64,000 nt of DNA, taken from positions 558,001 to 622,000 of the forward strand of contig NZ_AP014879.1 of NCBI RefSeq assembly GCF_002355735.1. Direction: 5' to 3'. Made by a program: the position numbers and the translations under genes. The notes below the pieces were generated by a model that was given only the letters and a program-made list of their open reading frames with translations, did not search any database and was not told the DNA's origin. This document shows positions 35,742 through 44,851 of this stretch, one piece after another; position 1 is the stretch's first letter; every line of letters begins with the position of its first letter. Source of the DNA: Sulfuricaulis limicola (lineage in GTDB: Bacteria; Pseudomonadota; Gammaproteobacteria; Acidiferrobacterales; Sulfurifustaceae).

Positions 35742-35775
35742 CCGCGTTCTCAGCAATTCCGCCGCCAAGGGCGCA
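35739..35775. repeat. Possible degenerate third copy of the DUF502 3'-end repeat
   Basis: TTGACCGCG..CTCAGC..TTCC-GCCGCCAAGGGCG resembles the end of the right copy (28353-28391) with two small indels; further on, AATGATCGAGCCCAG (35829-35843) resembles AATAATCGAGCCCGG (28400-28414). Suggestive only. Confidence 0.35.
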
Positions 35776-35888
35776 TGATTTTCTGGTCAACGCAATGGCG
35801 TTGGCGGAGCAGGCTGGTGCTCTCGTAGAATGATCGAGCCCAGTCTTTAAATTCTCATGCTGGACCCAACAAGAAGGCGCATGGAGAT

Positions 35889-37058
35889 ATGGAAATCGAC
35901 GAAGCGTACAAAGGGCGGGAACACTCGCTGATAAAACATGAGTTGTTGAAGGGCTATCTTGAAGTTTTGTTGAGCATTGTGGGTGTGAGCGGGGTGAAAA
36001 AATTCACTTACGTGGATTGTTTTGCCGGGCCGTGGGGTGATGACACAGGTTCGCTTGCTGGAACATCCATTGCTATTTCGTTGGAGATTCTGACGAAGGT
36101 CCGACATACCTTGGAAGCAAAGCATGGAGTACACGGGCTTGAGTTTCGGGCAATCTATGTCGAAGCGGCAAAGAGACGATACCAACGACTTTCCGAATAT
36201 CTAGACAAGAATTCTCCGAAGGGAATCAGCTGTCACGCATTGAATGGCGATTATGCGGCGCTTCAGGATGATATATTAAAACTGTGTGGTAATGAGAGCT
36301 TTACCTTCTTTTTTGTGGACCCAATGGGGTGGGTGGACGTAGGAGTTCCAAGACTTGCCAAGTTGTTGCGCAGGCCAAAATCAGAGTTTCTGATCACGTT
36401 CATGTACGACTTTCTGAATCGCGCCATTGGTATGGCTGATTACCGTGAGCAGATTTCGCAGATGCTGGGAAAGCTTGGTGAAAAGGACTATGAACAATTG
36501 GACCGTCTGTCCACGCAGGACAGGGCGGATTGGGCAGTTCGTAAGTACCGTGAACAACTGAAAGCCATGATGGGGCCAGATGGCAAATATCCGGCGCGAG
36601 CATTCCATGCCGATGTGCTTCATAAAGCCAAAGAACGGGTACATTACCATATGGTCTATCTGACACGACATCACAAAGGTATTGTGGAATTTGCTAAGGC
36701 TTCAGAAAAGATCGATTCGCTGCAAAAGATTGTGAGGACTCAGACGAAGCTTGATTCGAGCAGACAAAGGAATCTGTTTTCGGCCGAACAGTGGGTTGAG
36801 CACGAGAATGGCGTTGCGACAAACCTGGACGATGTGAAGGCCTATTGGCTTAGGCAATTAACCGACCAACCGGTGCGATATGACGAAACGCGGTTAGCAA
36901 ATATGCTTGAAGAAACTGGCTGGTTGACCCGTGACTTTCAGGATGCGTTTCGGGAATTACAGGCTGCGAAGAAGGTCGAAAATCTCGATGGAAGTCCTCG
37001 ACGAACTAAGCACCCAATACATTTTAGTGATAGCGAACGACTCAGGAGGTGCGTATGA
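35889..37058 (+). CDS. tcmP: Three-Cys-motif partner protein TcmP
   Basis: 389 residues. The N-terminal half reads as a Rossmann, methyltransferase-like fold: YVDCFAGPWGDD (41-52) in the motif I position, IYVEAAKRRYQRL after strand 2, and FFFVDPMGW (~141-148) in the motif IV position. The C-terminal half is helical and could be a winged helix. TcmP proteins are always found next to a Gp37/Gp68 three-Cys protein, as here, with a four-base overlap (ATGA). Function is not established. GC is clearly lower than neighbours, indicating acquisition. The ATG follows a GGAG-like site. Confidence 0.9.
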   Translation: MEIDEAYKGREHSLIKHELLKGYLEVLLSIVGVSGVKKFTYVDCFAGPWGDDTGSLAGTSIAISLEILTKVRHTLEAKHGVHGLEFRAIYVEAAKRRYQRLSEYLDKNSPKGISCHALNGDYAALQDDILKLCGNESFTFFFVDPMGWVDVGVPRLAKLLRRPKSEFLITFMYDFLNRAIGMADYREQISQMLGKLGEKDYEQLDRLSTQDRADWAVRKYREQLKAMMGPDGKYPARAFHADVLHKAKERVHYHMVYLTRHHKGIVEFAKASEKIDSLQKIVRTQTKLDSSRQRNLFSAEQWVEHENGVATNLDDVKAYWLRQLTDQPVRYDETRLANMLEETGWLTRDFQDAFRELQAAKKVENLDGSPRRTKHPIHFSDSERLRRCV

Positions 37059-37801
37059 GCACAGTGTCTCGCATTGAATGGACCGAACAGACTTGGAACC
37101 CAACCACGGGTTGCACGAAGATTTCCCCAGGCTGCAAGCACTGTTATGCCGAAACTATGGCACGACGCTTGAAAGCCATGGGTGTGAAGGGCTATGAGAA
37201 CGGCTTCAAGCTAAACATTCTTGCAGAGCGATTGGCTGAGCCACTAAGGCGTCGTAAGCCAACTACATACTTCGTCAACTCTATGAGTGATCTGTTTCAC
37301 AACGAAATTCCATTTGAGTTTCTTGACCAAGTATTTGATGTTATTCGGAGCACGCCACAGCATACCTATCAAATACTAACCAAACGCGCGGTGCGGATGC
37401 ACAAATACTTCGTTCCGGGAGAGCGATTTGTGCCAGGGAATGTATGGTTGGGGGTCTCGGTCGAGAATCGGAAATACGGCCTACCTCGCATTGATGAACT
37501 GCGGGAGGTTGAGGCAAGTATTAGATTCCTCTCTGTTGAGCCATTACTTGAAGACCTCGGCCAGATCAACCTGACCGGCATTCATTGGGTAATTGTTGGT
37601 GGTGAATCTGGGCCGAAGGCACGACCCATGAAACCTGAATGGGTAGCAGATATAAAGGAGCAATGCGAAGAAGCAGGCGTGGCGTTTTTCTTCAAGCAAT
37701 GGGGCGGTTGGGGTGCAGATGGCAAAAGGAGGCATAAGAAAGAGAATGGACGTCTTTTCGATGGGAAGACGTGGGATCAGATGCCGGCTTTGATTGGGTG
37801 A
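37055..37801 (+). CDS. Phage Gp37/Gp68 family protein (DUF5131, three-Cys motif)
   Basis: 248 residues. The three-cysteine motif is Cys20-x6-Cys27-x2-Cys30 in TWNPTTGCTKISPGCKHCYAE, likely an Fe-S site; later motifs YFVNSMSDLFHNEIP, YQILTKRAVRM, NVWLGVSVEN, RFLSVEPLLEDLG, WVIVGGESGPKARPM and FFKQWGGW are all family hallmarks. The barrel-like pattern resembles radical-SAM-related folds, but activity is unproven. A perfect AGGAGGT lies 4 bases upstream of the ATG at 37055, which overlaps the tcmP stop. Confidence 0.93.
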   Translation: MSTVSRIEWTEQTWNPTTGCTKISPGCKHCYAETMARRLKAMGVKGYENGFKLNILAERLAEPLRRRKPTTYFVNSMSDLFHNEIPFEFLDQVFDVIRSTPQHTYQILTKRAVRMHKYFVPGERFVPGNVWLGVSVENRKYGLPRIDELREVEASIRFLSVEPLLEDLGQINLTGIHWVIVGGESGPKARPMKPEWVADIKEQCEEAGVAFFFKQWGGWGADGKRRHKKENGRLFDGKTWDQMPALIG

Positions 37802-37886
37802 CATAAAACAATCAGAGGCAGATCGAACGTAATTAGCACTAATTAGAGGACAGACCGAGCTGCCCCTATAAGTTGAGGACACGCAC

Positions 37887-38405
37887 GTGCCAACACCATC
37901 AGTGGACATCGCAACCAACATTTGGCCACTTCTGCAAGTAATAATCGGCGGCACTATTGCGAGCATCGGAGGATGGACTGTTGCCGTCGTCAATCAAAGA
38001 ATGACCCGAAAACATGAACAGCTTATAGTTGAACGTGAAAAGTTGGAAAATTTGGTCAGCGCAATTTTTGACCTTGAACTGTGGTTAAAGAAAGAAGAGA
38101 ACTGTTACTTGTTTAGCCACCCGGAGAATTTGGAACCATCTCCCGCTGCGAGGATCACAACAATCGCGGTTCTATATTTCCCAGATATGGAGCCAGCCGC
38201 CGCTCAGCTCATGGTAGCAACAGACAATCACCGAAGCTTATTAATGGACATCCGTCTGGACATGAATACAAAAAATCTACAAAAAGCAACGCCTGACCAT
38301 GTAGCTATATTAGCGAAGGAGAACACTATTGCGACGGTGAATGCAGCCCGACAAAAACTCCTCATACACGCGAAGACCAAGATGAAGGAATTGTTATCTA
38401 CATAA
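37887..38405 (+). CDS. Hypothetical single-pass membrane protein
   Basis: 172 residues: one N-terminal membrane helix (IWPLLQVIIGGTIASIGGWTVAVV, ~12-35) followed by a probable coiled coil (NQRMTRKHEQLIVEREKLENLVSAIFDLELWLKKEE) and an alpha-helical cytoplasmic part. No recognised domain. It shares the AT-rich composition of the tcmP pair and follows it after 85 bases, so it may belong to the same module. The single-pass helix plus coiled coil resembles small accessory or effector proteins of phage-defence loci, but this is only analogy. Confidence 0.7.
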   Translation: MPTPSVDIATNIWPLLQVIIGGTIASIGGWTVAVVNQRMTRKHEQLIVEREKLENLVSAIFDLELWLKKEENCYLFSHPENLEPSPAARITTIAVLYFPDMEPAAAQLMVATDNHRSLLMDIRLDMNTKNLQKATPDHVAILAKENTIATVNAARQKLLIHAKTKMKELLST

Positions 38406-38442
38406 AGACAATCGGGATCAGAGAACAATTACGCTTAACTCC

Positions 38443-39036
38443 CTAGGCAATCTGCTCCACCAGCGCCGCCAGCGAACCGGCGGGGCGCACCTCGGGCGTC
38501 ACGTTGTAACCCAGGAGCTTGCTGATCTGGCTGGTGGAGAACATGCCGATCACGCGTTGGGATTGCGTGGCCTTGTCGGTCTCCACCACCAGCGCGTGCT
38601 GGCGATTCTGGGCGTTCAGGGTCTCGACGATGTCGCCCACCCGCGCGTCGCGCACGGCCAGCGCATCGAGCGCGCAGATATCCGGTTGCGGCGTCATTAC
38701 CGCCGCCACCGTGATAGCAGCGCGCGGCACCTGCATCTGCCGGGTGATCTGGATCGGCCGCTCGCCCATGATGTCCTTCGCGGTAATGAGACCGATGATC
38801 TGATCGGCATTATTCATCACGAACAGCAAGCGCACGCCGGCGGTTTTCATTTTCTTGAGGGCCACGTCAATGGGGAGCTCGGGGTGCGTGGTGATTGGGT
38901 GCACCGTCTTGAAGCTGGTCATCACTGCCGCCGCGGGACTGTCGAGCTTCACCATCTCCGGCGGCGCGGTCGGGTGCCCCAGGGTCGACTGCGGCTTGAG
39001 CGAAATGCACTTGATGGTTTCGTATGAGTAGGGCAT
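38443..39036 (-). CDS. CBS-domain protein
   Basis: 197 residues from the ATG at 39036, preceded by AGGAGG. Two CBS units: PAAAVMTSFKTVHPITTHPELPIDVALKKMKTAGVRLLFVMNNADQIIGLITAKDIMGE and ITVAAVMTPQPDICALDALAVRDARVGDIVETLNAQNRQHALVVE...VIGMFSTSQISKLLG. Such pairs bind adenine nucleotides and sense energy state. No fused enzyme. Stands alone, convergent with the AT-rich membrane-protein gene; marks the return to core-like GC. Confidence 0.9.
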   Translation of the reverse strand: MPYSYETIKCISLKPQSTLGHPTAPPEMVKLDSPAAAVMTSFKTVHPITTHPELPIDVALKKMKTAGVRLLFVMNNADQIIGLITAKDIMGERPIQITRQMQVPRAAITVAAVMTPQPDICALDALAVRDARVGDIVETLNAQNRQHALVVETDKATQSQRVIGMFSTSQISKLLGYNVTPEVRPAGSLAALVEQIA

Positions 39037-39187
39037 GGAGAACCTCCTTAGTGTGGTTCGTGTTCCCTTGCCGCCAATATTACGCCTTGCGCCCGCCAAG
39101 CCAAGCCGCCCGGTAGAATTCGCCTCGATTCACGGGTAGACTGCGCCCCCTGCCTTGATACGGCGCCTTGGCGCCACCCCAGTTCCC

Positions 39188-41434
39188 ATGCAAACCGCGC
39201 GTGATATTTTTTCCTACCGCAAGTACTGGGCCAAGCGCTTCGGTCCGGCGCCGTTCCTGCCCATGTCGCGCGCGGAGATGGACGAACTCGGCTGGGATTC
39301 CTGCGACATTATATTGGTGACCGGCGACGCCTACGTGGACCTGCCGAGCTTCGGCATGGCCATCGTTGGGCGCGTGTTGGAGGCGCAGGGCTTTCGCGTC
39401 GGGATCATTGCCCAGCCGGACTGGAAGAGCGCCGAGGCCTTCAAGGCCCTGGGCCGGCCTAATCTTTATTTCGGCATCAGCGCCGGCAACATGGATTCCA
39501 TGGTCAACCGCTACACCGCCGACCGCAAGATCCGCTCGGACGACGCCTACACCCCGGGCGCGGAGGGCGGCAAGCGCCCGGATCGCTCGGTGATCGTGTA
39601 CGCCCAGCGGGCGCGCGAGGCCTATGGCGATGTACCTATTATTGTCGGCGGCATCGAGGCCAGCCTGCGGCGCATCGCGCATTACGATTACTGGTCCGAC
39701 AAGGTACGCCGCTCGATCCTGCTGGATGCCAAGGCCGACCTGCTGGTGTACGGCAATGCCGAGCGCCAGGTGGTCGAGATCGCGCATCGGCTCGCGGCCA
39801 AGGAGCCGATTGCCAGCATCACCGATATTCGTGGCACCGCCTTCGTGCGCAACGGCCTGCCGGAAGGCTGGAGCGAGCTGGATTCCACGCATCTGGATAC
39901 GCCTGGGGCGTTGAATCCGCCGGTGAATCCTTATGCGACTGAGGAAGAAATGCGCGGCGCGCCCCCTCCCCCTAGCCCCCTCCCGCGAGGGGAGGGGGGA
40001 TCAAGTGGTTCACGAGGGGAGAGGGATTCGACTATTAATGTCGTGCAATTACACAAGCGCGCGCCGAAACTCGACCGCGAAAAAACCGTGGTCCGGCTGC
40101 CGGCGTTCGAAGCCGTGGCCAACGATCATATTTTGTATGCCCACGCCTCGCGCGTGATGCATCTAGAAACCAACCCCGGCAACGCGCGCGCCCTGGTGCA
40201 GCGCCACGGCGACCGCGACGTGTGGCTCAACCCGCCGCCGCTGCCGCTCACGACCAAGGAAATGGACGGCATCTACGAGCTGCCATACCGGCGTCAGCCG
40301 CACCCGGCCTACGGCAAGGAAAAAATCCCGGCCTACGAGATGATCCGGTTTTCCATCGCCATCCAACGCGGCTGTTTCGGCGGCTGCACCTTCTGTTCCA
40401 TCACCGAGCACGAAGGGCGCATCATCCAGAACCGCTCGGAGGAGTCGATCATCCGCGAGATCGAGACCATCCGCGACAGCGTGCCGGGCTTCACCGGCGT
40501 GATCTCCGACCTCGGCGGGCCGACGGCCAACATGTACCGGCTGCACTGCAAGAGCAAGGAGATCGAATCCGCCTGCCGCAAGCCCTCGTGCGTGTATCCC
40601 GACATCTGCCAGAACCTGATTACCGATCATGCGCCGCTGGTGCATCTGTACAAGCGGGCGCGCGAGCTGCCGGGCATCAAGAAGGTGCTGATCGGCTCCG
40701 GCGTGCGCTACGACCTCGCGGTTCAGTCGCCGGCGTATGTGAAAGAACTGGTGCAGCACCACGTCGGCGGCTATCTCAAGATCGCGCCAGAGCATTCCCG
40801 CGAGGGCCCGCTCACCAAGATGATGAAGCCGGGGATGGGGGCGTACTACAAGTTCAAGGAGCTGTTCGACAAGTATTCGCGGGAGGCGGGCAAGGAACAG
40901 TACCTGATTCCCTATTTCATCGCGGCGCATCCGGGCACCACCGACGAGGACATGCTGGAGCTGGCCCTGTGGCTGAAACAGAACGGTTTCCGCGCCGACC
41001 AGGTGCAGGCCTTCCTGCCAAGCCCGATGGCGACCGCGACCGCGATGTACCACTCCGGCAAGAACCCGCTGCGCAAGGTGACGGCGAAGAGCGAGGGCGT
41101 GTACATCCCCAAGGGCCTGAAGCAGCGCCGCCTGCACAAGGCCTTCCTGCGCTACCACGACGCCAACAACTGGCCGATGCTGCGCGAGGCACTCCGGCGC
41201 ATGGGCCGGTCCGACCTCATCGGCTCCGGCAAGCACCAGCTCATCCCGACCTACCAGCCGGCCGGGACTGGCCAGGTGCATGAGGGACACCGCGGCGGCA
41301 AACGTTTCGCCACGCAGCACACCGGCCTGCCGAATTTCACCCCGAAGAAATCCGGCCAGCGCTCGCGTCATGGTCAGCGGCCGGGCAAGACGCTGCATCC
41401 CGGCAGCCCGACCGGCGCGGGGAAAAGGCGGTAA
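39188..41434 (+). CDS. ygiQ: YgiQ family radical SAM protein
   Basis: 748 residues. The N-terminal UPF0313 domain starts [21 protein letters not shown]. The radical SAM cluster is Cys396-x3-Cys400-x2-Cys403 (CFGGCTFCS), followed by [14 protein letters not shown] and [12 protein letters not shown]. The basic C-terminus is typical. The reaction is not known. Around residues 259-280 an in-frame insertion reads [13 protein letters not shown]; it is encoded by a palindromic intergenic-type repeat, in a poorly conserved linker before the radical SAM core. The ATG at 39188 agrees with the family N-terminus. Confidence 0.93.
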   Translation: MQTARDIFSYRKYWAKRFGPAPFLPMSRAEMDELGWDSCDIILVTGDAYVDLPSFGMAIVGRVLEAQGFRVGIIAQPDWKSAEAFKALGRPNLYFGISAGNMDSMVNRYTADRKIRSDDAYTPGAEGGKRPDRSVIVYAQRAREAYGDVPIIVGGIEASLRRIAHYDYWSDKVRRSILLDAKADLLVYGNAERQVVEIAHRLAAKEPIASITDIRGTAFVRNGLPEGWSELDSTHLDTPGALNPPVNPYATEEEMRGAPPPPSPLPRGEGGSSGSRGERDSTINVVQLHKRAPKLDREKTVVRLPAFEAVANDHILYAHASRVMHLETNPGNARALVQRHGDRDVWLNPPPLPLTTKEMDGIYELPYRRQPHPAYGKEKIPAYEMIRFSIAIQRGCFGGCTFCSITEHEGRIIQNRSEESIIREIETIRDSVPGFTGVISDLGGPTANMYRLHCKSKEIESACRKPSCVYPDICQNLITDHAPLVHLYKRARELPGIKKVLIGSGVRYDLAVQSPAYVKELVQHHVGGYLKIAPEHSREGPLTKMMKPGMGAYYKFKELFDKYSREAGKEQYLIPYFIAAHPGTTDEDMLELALWLKQNGFRADQVQAFLPSPMATATAMYHSGKNPLRKVTAKSEGVYIPKGLKQRRLHKAFLRYHDANNWPMLREALRRMGRSDLIGSGKHQLIPTYQPAGTGQVHEGHRGGKRFATQHTGLPNFTPKKSGQRSRHGQRPGKTLHPGSPTGAGKRR
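39963..39999. repeat. Palindromic repeat (copy 2) inside ygiQ
   Basis: CCCTCCCCCTAGCCCCCTCCCGC opposite GAGGGGAGGGGGG, followed by AGGGGAGAGGG at 40015-40025. Same family as 21584-21626 and 54983-55025. Its length keeps the ygiQ frame open. Confidence 0.8.
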
Positions 41435-41442
41435 TCCCACGC

Positions 41443-41505
41443 CGTCATTCCCGCTCCCCGCCTACTGCATGCGGGGACAAGCTTCGCGGGAATGACGACA
41501 GGAGT
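41443..41505. repeat. Palindromic TCATTCCCGC repeat between ygiQ and dinB
   Basis: GTCATTCCCGC ... GCGGGAATGAC with an inner stem CCCCGC..GCGGGG. A two-stem unit of the same family as 26910-26940. Confidence 0.75.
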
Positions 41506-41599
41506 GGGCGCGTACCATGCGCCATCCTGTCGGTTGACGCGCACAGCCTGTCGGACATTCATTCCCGGGACGTACATTTCATTACGTGCTCATGTTACG

Positions 41600-42814
41600 A
41601 TGCACGTCCAACATGACCCGCTATTCCCGCAGGTTGAACCTCGAGAGATGATCCTGCACATCGACATGGATGCGTTCTACGCCTCCATCGAAGAGCGGGA
41701 TCGTCCGGGCCTTCGCGACAAGCCGATGGTCGTCGGCGGCAACCCCGACAAGCGCGGGGTGGTGGCGGCGGCGAATTACACCGCGCGGCGTTATGGCATC
41801 CACAGCGCCATGCCGACGGCACAGGCCAAGCGCCTTTGTCCCAAGCTGATCGTTCTCCCGCCGCGCCATTCCTATTACGCCCAAGTTTCGCAGCAGATCC
41901 GCGATATTTTTCACCGCTACACGCCGCTCGTCGAACCGCTGTCGCTCGACGAGGCGTTTCTGGATGTAAAACACAGCCATCTGCTGTTCGGCGACGCTAC
42001 CGAAATCGGCCGGCGCATCAAGCGCGAGATCCGCGATGAACTGAAACTCACCGCGTCGGTAGGCATTGCGCAAAACAAATTTCTGGCCAAGGTGGCCAGC
42101 GAGGCCGGGAAGCCGGACGGTTTTCTCGAGGTCAATCCCGCAGGCGTGCAGGCCTTTCTCGACAGGCTCCCGGTGACGAAGCTGTGGGGCGTGGGCAAGG
42201 TCGGCGCACGCAGCTTGCAGAAACACGGCATCCACACCGTCGGCGAATTGCGCGCCAGCACGCCGGCGCTGCTGGAGGAGTTGTTCGGGAGCTGGGGTGA
42301 GACGCTGTGGGAACTGGCGCACGGGCGGGATTCGCGCCCGGTGATTCCGGACCACAAGGCCAAGTCCCTGTCGCACGAAACCACCTTCGCCGAGGACATC
42401 ACCGATGCCGAGGCGCTGCGCGGCTGGCTGCTGGACCTGACGCGCCAGGTGGCCGCGCGTTTGCGCTGCAATCATCTGCGCGGGCGCGTCGTCATCGTGA
42501 AAATCCGCTTCGCCGATTTCCGCACCATCACGCGCTCGCGCACCTTGCCGCAGTCCACGGACGTGACGCAGGAACTGTGGGACACCGGACTGGCCTTGCT
42601 GCTGCCAAACCTTCCGCTGCGGCATCGCGGCGTGCGCCTGATCGGTTTCAGCGTGAGCGGGTTCGAGGGCGATGAATCACGGCAGGCGGACCTGTTCAGC
42701 GAACCGGCGCGGGCCAAAAACGTCCGGCTCGATACCGTCAGCGACTGGATCCAGGCGCGCTTCGGCGCGGCGGCGCTGACGCGCGCCGCCGAACTGGCTC
42801 ACACCGCGGAATAA
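41600..42814 (+). CDS. dinB: DNA polymerase IV (translesion, Y family)
   Basis: About 404 residues. Y-family motifs: ILHIDMDAFYASIEERD with the first catalytic Asp, PLSLDEAFLDV with the second Asp-Glu pair, YTARRYGIHSAMPTAQAKRLCP, and SVGIAQNKFLAKVASEAGKPDG. HhH region LPVTKLWGVGKVGARSLQKHGIHTVGEL; little-finger domain after ~245. The start is uncertain: ATG 41600 or ATG 41648 (just before ILHIDMD); an upstream ATG at 41492 would overlap a repeat. The C-terminal clamp-binding motif (Q-x-D-L-F) is visible as RQADLFS at about 20-25 residues before the end. Confidence 0.95.
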   Translation: MHVQHDPLFPQVEPREMILHIDMDAFYASIEERDRPGLRDKPMVVGGNPDKRGVVAAANYTARRYGIHSAMPTAQAKRLCPKLIVLPPRHSYYAQVSQQIRDIFHRYTPLVEPLSLDEAFLDVKHSHLLFGDATEIGRRIKREIRDELKLTASVGIAQNKFLAKVASEAGKPDGFLEVNPAGVQAFLDRLPVTKLWGVGKVGARSLQKHGIHTVGELRASTPALLEELFGSWGETLWELAHGRDSRPVIPDHKAKSLSHETTFAEDITDAEALRGWLLDLTRQVAARLRCNHLRGRVVIVKIRFADFRTITRSRTLPQSTDVTQELWDTGLALLLPNLPLRHRGVRLIGFSVSGFEGDESRQADLFSEPARAKNVRLDTVSDWIQARFGAAALTRAAELAHTAE

Positions 42815-42832
42815 ACCCCTGCGACGCTGCGC

Positions 42833-43030
42833 TCAGGCCGCGCGCCGCCTCTCGATCTTGGATGCCCGCATCAAGTGTGCACGCAGCTCCGGCGTGTCTT
42901 CATGTCCGTGGACGGTGATGGCGTGTTGCACGGCGGCTTCTATCAGTTCCGACTCGCTGTCGGCAAAGATGGCGACGGTGCAGTTAACCTCGCTGGGAAA
43001 ATCTCGGCAGTCTATGAACTTCCTGATCAT
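42833..43030 (-). CDS. DUF1059 small protein (paralogue A)
   Basis: 65 residues: MIRKFIDCRDFPSEVNCTVAIFADSESELIEAAVQHAITVHGHED. GGAGGAG sits just upstream of the ATG. DUF1059 proteins are small, of unknown role, with a conserved C-D/R-D pair and H-x-H near the end. A close relative lies 268 bases upstream on the same strand. Confidence 0.88.
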   Translation of the reverse strand: MIRKFIDCRDFPSEVNCTVAIFADSESELIEAAVQHAITVHGHEDTPELRAHLMRASKIERRRAA

Positions 43031-43297
43031 GGCTCCTCCATTTTATTGTTTCGAGTTTAACTTTCGGAAAAGACCAGCCAATTCAGGACCCCCCACATCC
43101 ATTTCGTGAGTCCTTTACCAAGCTTAATCCTCGAGAGAGGTGTGTCAAGCAACACGGTCTCGTGTCCTCGGTGTTGTCCTGTGACTGAATGACGCGCGGG
43201 GCAGGGATGACAAACTGTCAGAATATTCGACACAGCTTGAGGACTTCAGGTCAAAATGCGTACCAACCAGCCGGACACACCAGCTCAGGGCGGGCAA

Positions 43298-43498
43298 TCA
43301 GCTGCAGATGGCGCGGCGTTTCTCGATTTTAAAAAGCTGGCGCAGTCGTTCCCGCAGATCTGGCGTGTCCTTGCAGCCGTGGGCGCTGACGGCATGCTGG
43401 ATCGCGGCCTGCAGCAGTTCCCCCTCGTTTTCGGCGAAGATGGCTATGGTGCACTGGACGCCCGGAACGTCGCGGCAATCAATGAATTTCCTGACCAT
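43298..43498 (-). CDS. DUF1059 small protein (paralogue B)
   Basis: 66 residues: MVRKFIDCRDVPGVQCTIAIFAENEGELLQAAIQHAVSAHGCKDTPDLRE. About 60 percent identical by eye to the neighbouring DUF1059 gene, including IDCRD, C-T-AIFA and QHA. A GGGGGAGG site precedes the ATG. The 43.03-43.30 kb spacer holds no gene that I can support. Confidence 0.88.
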   Translation of the reverse strand: MVRKFIDCRDVPGVQCTIAIFAENEGELLQAAIQHAVSAHGCKDTPDLRERLRQLFKIEKRRAICS

Positions 43499-43571
43499 GC
43501 CTCCCCCATGCGCGGCCGGGTTGACCCGGCATCGGGAACATAGACGCGAACAGGGTTAGTCTCATTCCATT

Positions 43572-44825
43572 TCAGGAAAAACGGGCGAGACCGAGGCCAT
43601 TGAGGTCGATATCCGGGGAACGGCCCGAGATGATGTCGGCCAGGATTTTTCCCGAGCCGCAGGCCATGGTCCAGCCGAGGGTGCCGTGGCCGGTGTTGAG
43701 GAACAGGTTTTTGTAAGAGGTGGGGCCCAACAGGGGCGGATTGTCCGGCGTCATCGGCCGCAGCCCGCACCAGGGCTGGGCCTGCGCCGGGTCGCCGGCG
43801 CCCGGGAACAGGTCGGCCAGCACGTGCCGGAGGGTGGCGAGCCGCGAGGGCGGCAACGACAGGTCGTAACCCGCGAGTTCAGCGGTACCCGCGGCGCGCA
43901 GCTTGTCGCCGAGGCGCGAGACCACGACCTTATATGTAACATCAGTCACACTTCCGGCCGGTGCCGCCGCGGCGTTGGTGAGCGGCAGGGTGATGGAATA
44001 GCCCTTGACCGGATACACCGGCAGCCGGAGGCCGAGCGGGCGCGCGAGCAGCGGCGAGTAGCTGCCGCAGGCGAGCACGCAGGCATCCGCGGTCAGCACG
44101 CCCTGGTCGGTATGCACGCGCGTGATACGGTCGCCGTCGGCCTCCAGCCGCTCGATGCGGGTATCGAGCGCGAAGTTCACGCCCTGTGATTGAGCCAGCT
44201 TCGCCAACGACTGCGTGAACTGAAAACAATCGCCGGATTCGTCGCCGGGAAAATGCAGGCCGCCGATGATCTTTCCCTGCGACGGATGCAACGCAGGTTC
44301 CTGTGCGACGCAGCCGTTGCGGTCGAGCAGGCGGCAATCCACGCCCCATTGTTGGAGCAGGGCGGCATCGCGCATCGCATCATCCAGATCGCGCGCCGTG
44401 CGAAATATTTCAAGTATGCCGGTGGTGTGTTCGTCGTAACGGATACCGGTTTCCTGTCGCAGCGCTTTCAGGCATTCGTGGCTGTAGCGCGACAGCCGCA
44501 GCATGCGCTCGCGGTTGATCGTGTAGCGTTCGGAGGTGCAATTGGCGAGCATTTTGAACAGCCAGCGCCACATGGCCGGATCAAGGCGCGGGCGCAGCAC
44601 CAGTGGCGAATGCGGGCGCAGCATCCATTTGAGCGCCTTGAGCGGAATGCCGGGCGCGGCCCACGGCGTGCCCGCGCCCCACGACACCTGGCCGCCATTG
44701 GCCTGGCTGGTTTCCAGCCCCGGTGCCGCCTGCCGGTCGACCACCGTGACTTCGTGACCCGCCTGCCGCAGATACCAGGCGCTGGTGACGCCGATCACGC
44801 CGCCGCCGAGGACGAGGACTTTCAT
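43572..44825 (-). CDS. dadA: D-amino acid dehydrogenase
   Basis: 417 residues. FAD-binding start MKVLVLGGGVIGVTSAWYLRQAGHEVTVVD is immediately at the N-terminus (ATG at 44825), and the conserved ETSQANGGQVSWG and GHGTLGWTMACGSGKILADIISGR near the end match DadA. Oxidises D-amino acids to keto acids, feeding electrons to the quinone pool on the inner face of the membrane. No alanine racemase gene is adjacent. A TTG at 44843 would add six residues and has no advantage. Confidence 0.93.
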   Translation of the reverse strand: MKVLVLGGGVIGVTSAWYLRQAGHEVTVVDRQAAPGLETSQANGGQVSWGAGTPWAAPGIPLKALKWMLRPHSPLVLRPRLDPAMWRWLFKMLANCTSERYTINRERMLRLSRYSHECLKALRQETGIRYDEHTTGILEIFRTARDLDDAMRDAALLQQWGVDCRLLDRNGCVAQEPALHPSQGKIIGGLHFPGDESGDCFQFTQSLAKLAQSQGVNFALDTRIERLEADGDRITRVHTDQGVLTADACVLACGSYSPLLARPLGLRLPVYPVKGYSITLPLTNAAAAPAGSVTDVTYKVVVSRLGDKLRAAGTAELAGYDLSLPPSRLATLRHVLADLFPGAGDPAQAQPWCGLRPMTPDNPPLLGPTSYKNLFLNTGHGTLGWTMACGSGKILADIISGRSPDIDLNGLGLARFS

Positions 44826-44851
44826 GGGAGGTTGATGTAGCAATTAGTAGA

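Noticed and set aside
43100-43297. Spacer between the DUF1059 genes checked for a small RNA or gene
   Set aside because: No hairpin with T-run, no ribosome site with a sensible open frame.
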